NCBI GenBank assembly: GCA_001820675.1
Contig: MHQO01000032.1
Span: 1 to 7,616, forward strand
Direction: 5' to 3'
Source: Candidatus Sungbacteria bacterium RIFCSPLOWO2_01_FULL_47_10
Lineage (GTDB): Bacteria > Patescibacteriota > Minisyncoccia > Sungbacterales > GWA2-42-14
Length of the DNA: 7,616 nt
Notes under the pieces: generated by a model
Told to the model about the DNA's origin: nothing
Seen by the model: only the letters and a program-made list of their open reading frames with translations
Database searches by the model: none
Shown here: positions 1 through 5,282 of the stretch, piece after piece
Numbering within the stretch: position 1 is the first letter of the stretch
Layout: the number at the start of each line of letters is the position of its first letter
Position numbers and translations under genes: made by a program

Positions 1-41
1 CGGCAACAGTCCCTTGTCAGTGTAGCCTCATTCCAGAATAC

Positions 42-70
42 TTAACAGGGCAGGGGGGGTACGCTTTATT
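42..70 (+). promoter_or_regulatory. Candidate sigma70-type promoter for the DegT aminotransferase
   Basis: TTAACA at 42-47 matches the -35 consensus at 5 of 6 bases and TTTATT at 65-70 matches the -10 consensus at 4 of 6, with a 17-base spacer. Transcription would start near 77, leaving a leader of about 40 bases before the chosen ATG at 119. The spacer contains a run of seven G (53-59), which is unusual for a promoter spacer. Positions 1-118 hold no other convincing feature. Consensus matching only. Confidence 0.3.
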
Positions 71-118
71 CCAAAGTCAGCCGTTAACCTTTTGTTTCTT
101 GTGGGCGTAGTGTACAGT

Positions 119-1246
119 ATGATTATGAGAATTCCACTTTTTAAACCACACCTTGGAGATGAAGAACTTCATGAGCTTGCGGGGGTCTTTAAAAGCGCAT
201 GGGTCGGCATGGGGCCGAAGACCGTTGAGCTTGAGGCGAAAGTTGCGCGGGCGAACGAGGTTGAACATGCGGTCGGCGTGACGTCGTGCACCGCAGCGCT
301 TCAGTTGTCTCTTGAGGCGCTCGGTGTGACTTCAGGAGAAGTGATTATCCCCCCCATCACGCATGCCGCAACCGCAAACGCAGTCATGTTTAACGGTGCG
401 AAGCCTGTTTTTGCCGATGTTGAGGAGGATACGCTTTGTATCGACCCGGAGGACATAGAGCGGAAAATCACAAAAAAGACCCGCGCAATTATTCCCGTGC
501 ATTTAGGCGGGCATAGTTGCGACATGGATGCGATCATGAAGATTGCCCGAAGGCATAAACTCGTCGTAATTGAAGATTGCGCAAATGCGCAGGGCGCGCG
601 ATATAAAGGGAAAATGGTCGGATCAATCGGAAATGCCGGGTGCTTGAGTTTCGAGTCAAAGAAGAATATGACAACCGGAGATGGCGGCATGATCCTTACG
701 AGCGATGCAAAAATTGCCGAGCGTTTGCGCCGACTTCGATTTTACGGAACAAGCCGCGATACATGGTCGAGGTTTTCCGGCGTTAAAAAATACACATGGC
801 AATATGATGTTGTTGAACTTGGATGGAAATATAATATGAACGATATTCACGCGGCAATCGGCCTTGCGCAATTTAAAAAACTTCCATGGATGCTTCGGCA
901 AAAAGACAGAATCAGGAACATATATAATCGGGGACTCGCCGGAATTCCATGGCTTAAAACGCCCAAAGACAGACCATATACGAAAAGCGGGTGGTGGCTC
1001 TATATTATCCGCGTTGAGGCGCGGGATCGGTTTGTTGATTATCTTTCGTCAAAGGGAATTACGACCGGGGTTCACTTTGAGCCGATTTATCACCATTCGT
1101 ATTTAAAGAAGCGCGGCATTCGGTCCAAAACGCCGGTAGCCGAATGGTCATGGCTTCATCTTGTTTCATTGCCCTATTTTCCGACAATGACGGATAAAGA
1201 GATTCGATATGTGATTGAGATGATAAAGAAATTCGGCACTCGCTGA
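119..1246 (+). CDS. DegT/DnrJ/EryC1/StrS-family PLP-dependent sugar aminotransferase
   Basis: Cytosolic PLP enzyme of the family that transfers an amino group, usually from glutamate, to a keto group of a nucleotide-activated sugar. From the ATG at 119 the protein has 375 residues, normal for the family. Visible features are the N-terminal IPLFKP start, a phosphate-binding TSCTAAL segment (about 55-61; G is more usual where C57 stands), Asp153 in IEDCANAQGA for the pyridine nitrogen, and Lys182 in SKKNMTTGDGG as Schiff-base lysine. A C-terminal GVHFEPIYHHSYL segment is also typical. Lysine rather than histidine at 182 argues for an aminotransferase and against a ColD-type 3-dehydratase. Start choice: the frame is open to a TTG at 92, but that would add a hydrophobic stretch unlike family N-termini; the ATG at 125 is an equally possible start. 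No Shine-Dalgarno is visible for any of them. The sugar substrate and the amination position cannot be told from the sequence. Confidence 0.93.
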   Translation: MIMRIPLFKPHLGDEELHELAGVFKSAWVGMGPKTVELEAKVARANEVEHAVGVTSCTAALQLSLEALGVTSGEVIIPPITHAATANAVMFNGAKPVFADVEEDTLCIDPEDIERKITKKTRAIIPVHLGGHSCDMDAIMKIARRHKLVVIEDCANAQGARYKGKMVGSIGNAGCLSFESKKNMTTGDGGMILTSDAKIAERLRRLRFYGTSRDTWSRFSGVKKYTWQYDVVELGWKYNMNDIHAAIGLAQFKKLPWMLRQKDRIRNIYNRGLAGIPWLKTPKDRPYTKSGWWLYIIRVEARDRFVDYLSSKGITTGVHFEPIYHHSYLKKRGIRSKTPVAEWSWLHLVSLPYFPTMTDKEIRYVIEMIKKFGTR

Positions 1247-1247
1247 C

Positions 1248-1275
1248 TTGACGTATTTTTAGGTGCGGTTATTAT
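1248..1275 (+). promoter_or_regulatory. Candidate strong promoter for the coiled-coil protein gene
   Basis: TTGACG at 1248-1253 (5 of 6 to the -35 consensus) and TATTAT at 1270-1275 (5 of 6 to the -10 consensus) are 16 bases apart, starting two bases after the stop codon of the aminotransferase gene. The expected transcription start, about 1282, lies only some seven bases before the ATG at 1289, so the message would be nearly leaderless. This is the best promoter-like match in the window, but it rests on consensus alone. Confidence 0.5.
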
Positions 1276-1288
1276 GAAAATATAGGCC

Positions 1289-1609
1289 ATGAAAAAGATA
1301 AAAAAAATAAAAATGACTCTTGATCGGCTGGGCGCTATTATTCAGCGTGATTATTCGAAATTGGATCAACGAGTACGAAATGTTGAAGGACAAATAGCGT
1401 CAGTTAAAACTGAGATCGGAGGCATGAAAACCGAGATTGTAACCGAAATAAGCAAAAACACAATTCAATCAAATGACAAAGTCATCACAAAACTTGATGC
1501 GATGATGAAAGAGGATGCCGCTCATACGCTTTCTCATAAACGGATTAATGATACACTTCTTGATCATGAATCAAGATTAAAGAAAGTTGAAACATCGAGT
1601 ATGCGCTGA
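1289..1609 (+). CDS. Small coiled-coil protein, function unknown
   Basis: A 106-residue, highly charged protein with no signal peptide or membrane segment. It starts with a lysine-rich stretch (MKKIKKIK), then a helix (about 9-20) and a heptad-patterned region from about 22 to 58. That region contains two back-to-back heptads, VKTEIGG and MKTEIVT (39-52). A second short helical segment (about 84-103, RINDTLLDHESRLKKVE) follows. Low aromatic content and regular spacing of I/V/L fit a homo-oligomeric coiled coil. From memory, small proteins of this build are frequent in Patescibacteria, but no function is established. The gene has its own promoter-like sequence and no Shine-Dalgarno. An internal ATG at 1313 (MTLDRLG) is an alternative start and would remove the lysine-rich leader. 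It is separated by 28 bases from the convergent PLP enzyme gene. Confidence 0.7.
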   Translation: MKKIKKIKMTLDRLGAIIQRDYSKLDQRVRNVEGQIASVKTEIGGMKTEIVTEISKNTIQSNDKVITKLDAMMKEDAAHTLSHKRINDTLLDHESRLKKVETSSMR

Positions 1610-1616
1610 ATGCAAA

Positions 1617-1636
1617 ATCCCGCAGGAGTGCGGGAT
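1617..1636 (-). terminator. Hairpin terminator between convergent genes
   Basis: A perfect 8-bp stem (ATCCCGCA, loop GGAG, TGCGGGAT) starts one base after the TAA stop of the minus-strand gene ending at 1638. On the minus strand it is followed by TTTTG, a short U-tract, so it is best read as the terminator of the PLP enzyme gene. On the plus strand only ATTAGTTTG follows, so it may also act weakly on the coiled-coil gene that ends at 1609. Confidence 0.75.
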
Positions 1637-1637
1637 A

Positions 1638-2807
1638 TTAGTTTGAAATTTTTCTCAACGCCTGGTCAAGGTCTTCAAGAAGGTCATCCGCATCTTCAAG
1701 GCCGGTCGAGAAACGGACAAACGTTTCCGTTATGCCCGATGAAAGCCGCGTTTCCGGATCAAGGATTGAATGAGTCGTCTCCTGCGGATAGGTTACGTTT
1801 GACCACGTTGAGCCGAGGTTTACGACGTTGGAAATGAGCGCAAGAGTGTCGATGAAATTCTTCGTGTCTTTTCCTGTGCCGTGCGTCTCGAAGGCAAGCA
1901 TGCCGCCGCAGCCATCGGGCAGATATTTTTTTGCAAGGTAGTAGTTTCGCGAGTTCGGAAGCCCCGGGTAATAAACCTGCTTAATGGCGCGGTGCCGAGA
2001 GAGAAACCTTGCGATCTCCAATGCGGTCTCGGATTGTCGCCGCACCTTTATCGGCAGGAATCGTATGCCCTTGAGCGTTTCCTTTAAGTCATATTGGGAG
2101 CAGGTCGCACCGTAGAATTTCGCCGCTTCATGGACCATTTGAACATCCGATTTCTGCCCGATAACAATACCCCCCATGTTTTCGATATTGATGAATTTTG
2201 TCGTTGAGTGAATGACAATATCGGCGCCGAATTCGAGCGGCCGCGAGAGAACGGGCGTTGCAAAGGTGCTGTCGACGACGAGTTTTGCTTTATTGCGCCG
2301 TGAAAATTCCGCAAGTTTTTTGACGTCGAGAACGTCAAGAGTCGGGTTTGAAAGTATTTCCGTAAAGACGAACTTCGGCCGTAGCCCTTTTGTTTTTTGA
2401 GAAAGTTCATCGAGGTCGTTCATGTCCTTTACAAAAATAACCCTTCTATCAGAAAAAAATACCTTCAGTGACTGTGTCGTTCCGCCATAAATCCGTTCCT
2501 GGACCACAACGATGTCCTTTGGTTTTGTAAGCGCAAAAAGCATGCAATTGATCGCGGCAAGCCCGGTTGCAAATGTTTCCGCGGCTTCTCCGCCCTCAAG
2601 GAGCGCCAATCGTTTTTCAACCATTCTGCTATTTTCCGTTCCGAAGCGGGGATAAATAATCCCTTCTTCTTCTCCCACAAAAACTCGCCGCGCGGTTTCC
2701 GAATCAGGCTGAACGGGCGCCACACCCACATAAATCGGCTCCGACCGGTGCCCGCGGTGTTCTTTCGGGTCATATCCGCCGTGCTGTGCCAGTGTATCAA
2801 AGCGCAT
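1638..2807 (-). CDS. Cys/Met metabolism PLP-dependent enzyme (cystathionine gamma-synthase / gamma-lyase / O-acylhomoserine sulfhydrylase family)
   Basis: A 389-residue fold-type I PLP enzyme of the trans-sulfuration family, whose members exchange or remove gamma-substituents of homocysteine-type amino acids. Visible motifs are Tyr52 and Arg54 in YPRFGTENS (these reach into the neighbouring subunit's PLP phosphate site in the family), TFATGLAAI (78-86) and YGGTTQSL (107-114). Asp179 in VVDSTFATP pairs with the pyridine nitrogen. Lys204 in HSTTKF is the Schiff-base lysine, and Arg365 in VRFSTGLED binds the substrate carboxylate. Length is normal. Odd points: the loop after Lys204 reads INIENMGG where the family usually has a GGH(S/G) segment, and the C-terminal SLGGxES motif reads NLGSTWS. 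Which reaction it performs is therefore open. Start is well supported: GGGGG at 2818-2814 lies six bases before the ATG. Transcribed alone, against its neighbours, between two terminators. Confidence 0.92.
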   Translation of the reverse strand: MRFDTLAQHGGYDPKEHRGHRSEPIYVGVAPVQPDSETARRVFVGEEEGIIYPRFGTENSRMVEKRLALLEGGEAAETFATGLAAINCMLFALTKPKDIVVVQERIYGGTTQSLKVFFSDRRVIFVKDMNDLDELSQKTKGLRPKFVFTEILSNPTLDVLDVKKLAEFSRRNKAKLVVDSTFATPVLSRPLEFGADIVIHSTTKFINIENMGGIVIGQKSDVQMVHEAAKFYGATCSQYDLKETLKGIRFLPIKVRRQSETALEIARFLSRHRAIKQVYYPGLPNSRNYYLAKKYLPDGCGGMLAFETHGTGKDTKNFIDTLALISNVVNLGSTWSNVTYPQETTHSILDPETRLSSGITETFVRFSTGLEDADDLLEDLDQALRKISN

Positions 2808-2813
2808 GCATTA

Positions 2814-2818
2814 CCCCC
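2814..2818 (-). promoter_or_regulatory. G-rich ribosome binding site of the Cys/Met PLP enzyme
   Basis: The minus strand reads GGGGGTAATGCATG, placing a purine-rich Shine-Dalgarno-like run six bases before the ATG at 2807-2805. An overlapping out-of-frame ATG two codons earlier (TAATGC) is passed over, because only the second ATG opens the long frame. Upstream to the terminator at 2889 I see a possible -10 (TATAAA, 2841-2836) and a -35-like TGGACA (2875-2870), but they are 28 bases apart and do not form a normal promoter. Confidence 0.5.
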
Positions 2819-2888
2819 AGTTTATCAAAGGGCTTTTTATACTTGAGCGGTATCATTTTTTTATTTTGTTGTCCAGCTATCGGGTAAT

Positions 2889-2919
2889 AAAAAAAGCGGT
2901 CTCAAGCTGGTGAAACCGC
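2889..2919 (-). terminator. Rho-independent terminator of the 116-residue hypothetical gene
   Basis: On the minus strand GCGGTTTC (2919-2912) pairs with GAGACCGC (2903-2896) over an 8-base loop, giving an 8-bp stem with one G-U pair, followed by seven T (2895-2889). It lies ten bases past the stop codon of the gene ending at 2929. Read on the plus strand, one pair becomes a C-A mismatch and the T-run is absent, so the element is directional. It separates this gene from the PLP enzyme gene downstream and implies that the latter has its own promoter. Confidence 0.85.
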
Positions 2920-2928
2920 AAAGATATT

Positions 2929-3279
2929 TTAATCATAATAATAAAGAGGCGCTTGGATTTCAATCTTGAAACCGGTTGCATCCGAAAGTTCGTTTGCGAA
3001 CGCAACGAACCGCGCCAGTTCTGCGGCTACGCTGTCTCGTGGATTTCCGCAAGAGATGGAATGTCTTGCAAATTCGAATTCCAACTTCTTTTCAACCGGG
3101 TCGAATTTTGTGATGGAGCATTCTCCAACTCGGGAGACAATGAGATTGTTGTAAAAATTTGTTTCGAATGAATGGCGCATTGCGATGAGCGCAATTTTGT
3201 CAACAAAAAATTTTATTAACTGTCTCACAGTGTCAAGATTGACATCGTCTTTATTGGGTACAATCGTAACGGATGGCAT
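2929..3279 (-). CDS. Hypothetical protein, 116 residues, no recognised family
   Basis: I do not recognise this protein. It is soluble, with alternating predicted strands and helices: a strand (SVTIV, 3-7), a helix (about 14-34, LDTVRQLIKFFVDKIALIAM), a strand region (about 44-53), a second hairpin-like stretch (about 54-72), a helix (about 82-99, VAAELARFVAFANELSDA) and a final strand (FKIEIQAP). It ends in LYYYD. There is no signal peptide, metal-binding motif or membrane segment. That it is a real gene rests on three things: AGGGGG ten bases before the ATG, a strong directional terminator ten bases after the stop, and the lack of a better frame opposite it. It is divergent from the ThDP enzyme gene across a 144-bp intergenic region, so the two may share control; nothing else ties them together. 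Confidence 0.65.
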   Translation of the reverse strand: MPSVTIVPNKDDVNLDTVRQLIKFFVDKIALIAMRHSFETNFYNNLIVSRVGECSITKFDPVEKKLEFEFARHSISCGNPRDSVAAELARFVAFANELSDATGFKIEIQAPLYYYD

Positions 3280-3289
3280 GGTTTCTTGG

Positions 3290-3295
3290 CCCCCT
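3290..3295 (-). promoter_or_regulatory. Ribosome binding site of the hypothetical gene
   Basis: The minus strand reads AGGGGG at 3295-3290, ten bases before the ATG at 3279-3277. A -10-like TATAAC (3308-3303, 5 of 6 to consensus) precedes it and would give a leader of about 20 bases, but no -35 is visible at the right distance from it. The perfect TTGACA on this strand (3351-3346) is 37 bases from that -10 and lies in the dyad described separately. Confidence 0.5.
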
Positions 3296-3313
3296 AAGAG
3301 CGGTTATAAATGA

Positions 3314-3345
3314 CCTGCGGTATTTGTTGCATGATTGCCTGCGGT
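3314..3345. repeat. 8-bp direct repeat CCTGCGGT, 24 bases apart
   Basis: CCTGCGGT occurs at 3314-3321 and again at 3338-3345, a centre-to-centre distance of 24 bases, slightly more than two helical turns. It lies in the divergent intergenic region and the second copy touches the left arm of the dyad symmetry. The position suits a protein-binding site, but an 8-bp repeat can arise by chance and no regulator is encoded in view. Confidence 0.3.
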
Positions 3346-3375
3346 TGTCAATACCCTAGACTAGATATAGACAAC
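3344..3375. promoter_or_regulatory. Dyad symmetry overlapping promoter-like elements, candidate operator
   Basis: GTTGTCAATA (3344-3353) and TATAGACAAC (3366-3375) are inverted copies matching at 9 of 10 positions around a 12-base centre that holds CTAGACTAG. The left arm contains TTGTCA on the plus strand (3345-3350, 5 of 6 to -35) and a perfect TTGACA on the minus strand (3351-3346). The right arm contains TATAGA (3366-3371), a weak -10 with a short 15-base spacer for the ThDP gene. A dimeric regulator bound here would cover the promoter region of the ThDP gene. Geometry is seen; function is inferred. Confidence 0.35.
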
Positions 3376-3398
3376 AATATCTTTTTTTGGTATTTTTA

Positions 3399-3422
3399 AT
3401 GAAGTGCTTCGCACGCAAATAG
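3399..3422 (+). other. Seven-codon mini-ORF directly before the ThDP enzyme gene
   Basis: ATG at 3399 opens a frame encoding MKCFARK and ends at TAG 3420-3422, one base before the ATG of the ThDP gene at 3424. Within it GTGC TTC GCAC (3404-3414) can form a 4-bp stem. The main gene has no Shine-Dalgarno, so a terminating ribosome could hand over to the next ATG. The mini-ORF also lacks a Shine-Dalgarno and could be chance. Confidence 0.2.
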
Positions 3423-3423
3423 T

Positions 3424-5277
3424 ATGAAATTATCCGATTATTTGGTGCAGTATCTTGTTGACAAGGGCATACATCATGCCTTTCTTGTCATTGGGGGAGC
3501 ATGCGCACACATTGTTGACAGTCTGGGAAAAAATAAAGATATGCAGTATGTCTGTTTTCAGCATGAGCAGGCGGCGGCCATGGCGGTGGATGCGTATAGC
3601 AGGGTCACGAAAAATACCGGGGTAGCGGTTGCAACATCGGGTCCGGGTGCTACAAACCTCATTACGGGAATGTGCTGTTTGTGGTTTGATTCCATTCCAG
3701 GCATTTTTATCACGGGGCAGGTAAATGCTCACGAGACAAAAGGCGAGCGAAAAGTGCGGCAGATAGGTTTTCAGGAAACGGACATTGTTGAGATGGTCCG
3801 GCCGATTACGAAATATGCGGTGATGGTAACCGATCCGAAAACAATCAAGCATCACCTGGACAAGGCGTTTCACGAAGCTTTGTCCGGAAGGCCCGGCCCC
3901 GTGCTCATTGATATTCCGTTGGATGTCCAGCATGCGGATGTAGACCCCGACACACTTGAGGGCTTCACGCCGAATAAAGAAAAAGATAATTTTTCATTGT
4001 TGCGAGCGAATGTAAAAAAAGCGATTGAATTGCTTCGGCAGGCAAAACGGCCGGTTATTATCTGCGGAATGGGAATTAAAATTGCCGGAGCCGTGAATGA
4101 ATTCCGATCGCTCGCAGAAGCTCTCGGAGTGCCTATTATTTCCACATGGAGCGGGCTTGATATTCTTCCGCACGGCCATCCGTTGTATTTCGGGCAGTTC
4201 GGCGTGTACGGAAACCGCGGTTCTAATTTTCTCGTTCAAAATTCCGATCTCGTGCTTGCAATTGGATCCCGCCTCGATACGCGGCAGATTTCTGGCAACG
4301 GAAAAAGTTTTGCGAGAGGCGCGAAAAAAATCGTTGTTGACGTCGATGAATCAGAATTAAAAAAAGGGATCACCGCCATCGATATGCCGATTGTCGCCGA
4401 TGCGGGCGATTTTATCCGGGCGTTTGCCGAAGAAACGGGGAATTGCGCCGTGATGCCTGATATTTCCGAATGGGTTGAGCAATGCGGGAGTTGGAAAAAG
4501 AAATATCCATCGGTACTGCCCGAATATTATGCGCAAAAGAAATTTGTAAACCCGTATGTGTTCGTTAAAACATTATCTGAGGAGCTTGGGTCGGGAGATG
4601 TCATCGTTGCGGATGAGGGCGGAAATCTTGTGTGGGCAGTACAGGCATTTGAGGTAAAAGAAGGCCAGGAGTTTTTTTCCGCATTTGCCCATTCCCCCAT
4701 GGGGTATTCGTTTCCGGCATCCATTGGAGCGTATTTCGCCCTTCAACTTCGTTCAGGGCGCGCGGGTCCAAAACGGCGCGTTGTGTGTCTCGACGGCGAC
4801 GGCGGATTTCAGATGAATATTCAGGAGTTTCAGACAATCAAGAATTATAATGTTCCCGTTAAAATTTTCATTTTGAACAATAATGCTTACGGGATCATAA
4901 AACAGTTTCAGGAGATTTATTTTGACGGGCGTTACACGGGAACGACAAACGATTCCGGATACACCGCGCCCGATTTTGTGAAAGTAGCTGAAGCATATGG
5001 CATTTCTGCCGTGAGAATTTCAGGCCATGACGAGCTCCGTGAAAAAATTCGCAGCATTCTTGATGCCGAAGGGCCGGTTCTTTGCGATGTAATGCTTGAT
5101 GAATCCCAGAAGCTTATTCCGAAACTCGTTGCCGATCGCACGCCGGAGGGGAAGTATATTTCAAAGCCGCTTGAAGATATGGCTCCGTTTTTGCCGAGAG
5201 ACGAATTCATGAAGAATATGATTATCGACCCGGTGCCAGAATCGCTTCCGCAGGAAAAATCCTCGGAAATAAATTAG
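3424..5277 (+). CDS. Thiamine-diphosphate-dependent enzyme, acetolactate synthase-like
   Basis: A 617-residue cytosolic enzyme with the three-domain fold of the acetolactate synthase/pyruvate oxidase family, which makes or breaks C-C bonds next to a carbonyl. The N-terminal domain (about 1-170) has catalytic Glu48 in FQHEQAAA, TSGPGATNLITG (71-82) and GFQETDI (115-121). The central domain is about 195-340. The C-terminal ThDP domain has GDG (458-460) and NNN (485-487), the GDG-x(24-25)-NN cofactor and Mg2+ motif, then AYGIIKQFQEIYF. It is about 50 residues longer than a usual acetolactate synthase catalytic subunit. The extra tail (about 560-617) includes KPLEDMAPFLPRDEFMKNM, which I recall from ThDP proteins of surface-polysaccharide clusters. 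No regulatory subunit or ketol-acid reductoisomerase gene is adjacent. With a DegT aminotransferase, an SDR and a glycosyltransferase nearby, a role in making a modified sugar (compare YerE, the acetyl-transferring enzyme of yersiniose synthesis) is more likely than valine/isoleucine synthesis. Start fixed by family alignment; no Shine-Dalgarno. Confidence 0.9.
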   Translation: MKLSDYLVQYLVDKGIHHAFLVIGGACAHIVDSLGKNKDMQYVCFQHEQAAAMAVDAYSRVTKNTGVAVATSGPGATNLITGMCCLWFDSIPGIFITGQVNAHETKGERKVRQIGFQETDIVEMVRPITKYAVMVTDPKTIKHHLDKAFHEALSGRPGPVLIDIPLDVQHADVDPDTLEGFTPNKEKDNFSLLRANVKKAIELLRQAKRPVIICGMGIKIAGAVNEFRSLAEALGVPIISTWSGLDILPHGHPLYFGQFGVYGNRGSNFLVQNSDLVLAIGSRLDTRQISGNGKSFARGAKKIVVDVDESELKKGITAIDMPIVADAGDFIRAFAEETGNCAVMPDISEWVEQCGSWKKKYPSVLPEYYAQKKFVNPYVFVKTLSEELGSGDVIVADEGGNLVWAVQAFEVKEGQEFFSAFAHSPMGYSFPASIGAYFALQLRSGRAGPKRRVVCLDGDGGFQMNIQEFQTIKNYNVPVKIFILNNNAYGIIKQFQEIYFDGRYTGTTNDSGYTAPDFVKVAEAYGISAVRISGHDELREKIRSILDAEGPVLCDVMLDESQKLIPKLVADRTPEGKYISKPLEDMAPFLPRDEFMKNMIIDPVPESLPQEKSSEIN

Positions 5278-5282
5278 ACACC

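Noticed and set aside
1..45. Open frame from the window edge ending RQQSLVSVASFQNT and TAA, with a faint likeness to the ISAASFQETT motif of RNA polymerase beta-prime.
   Set aside because: Fourteen residues are too few, another frame is open over the same stretch to about 107, and the beta-prime motif is internal to that protein, not at its end.
48..59. G-rich run as a possible G-quadruplex.
   Set aside because: Only two G-tracts are present, so four strands cannot form locally.
301..690. 129-residue minus-strand open frame inside the DegT gene.
   Set aside because: It lies opposite a well-conserved PLP enzyme and its translation shows no domain; a shadow frame.
119..1246. ColD-type 3-dehydratase within the DegT fold.
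   Set aside because: That enzyme has histidine in place of the Schiff-base lysine; here Lys182 is present.
2953..3171. Plus-strand open frame opposite the 116-residue protein.
   Set aside because: It has no ribosome binding site or terminator, and the minus-strand frame has both.
3364..3388. GATAT / ATATC hairpin followed by seven T, as an attenuator that would compete with the dyad at 3344-3375.
   Set aside because: The stem is five AT-rich pairs, too weak for an intrinsic terminator, and the likely promoter overlaps the region so part of it may not be transcribed.
3430..3933. 167-residue minus-strand open frame inside the ThDP gene.
   Set aside because: It is antisense to strongly conserved ThDP motifs and its translation resembles no protein; a shadow frame.
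3424..5277. Housekeeping acetolactate synthase (ilvB) for valine and isoleucine synthesis.
   Set aside because: There is no ilvN or ilvC neighbour, the tail is extended and the context is sugar metabolism; not excluded, but not the best call, so no gene symbol was given.
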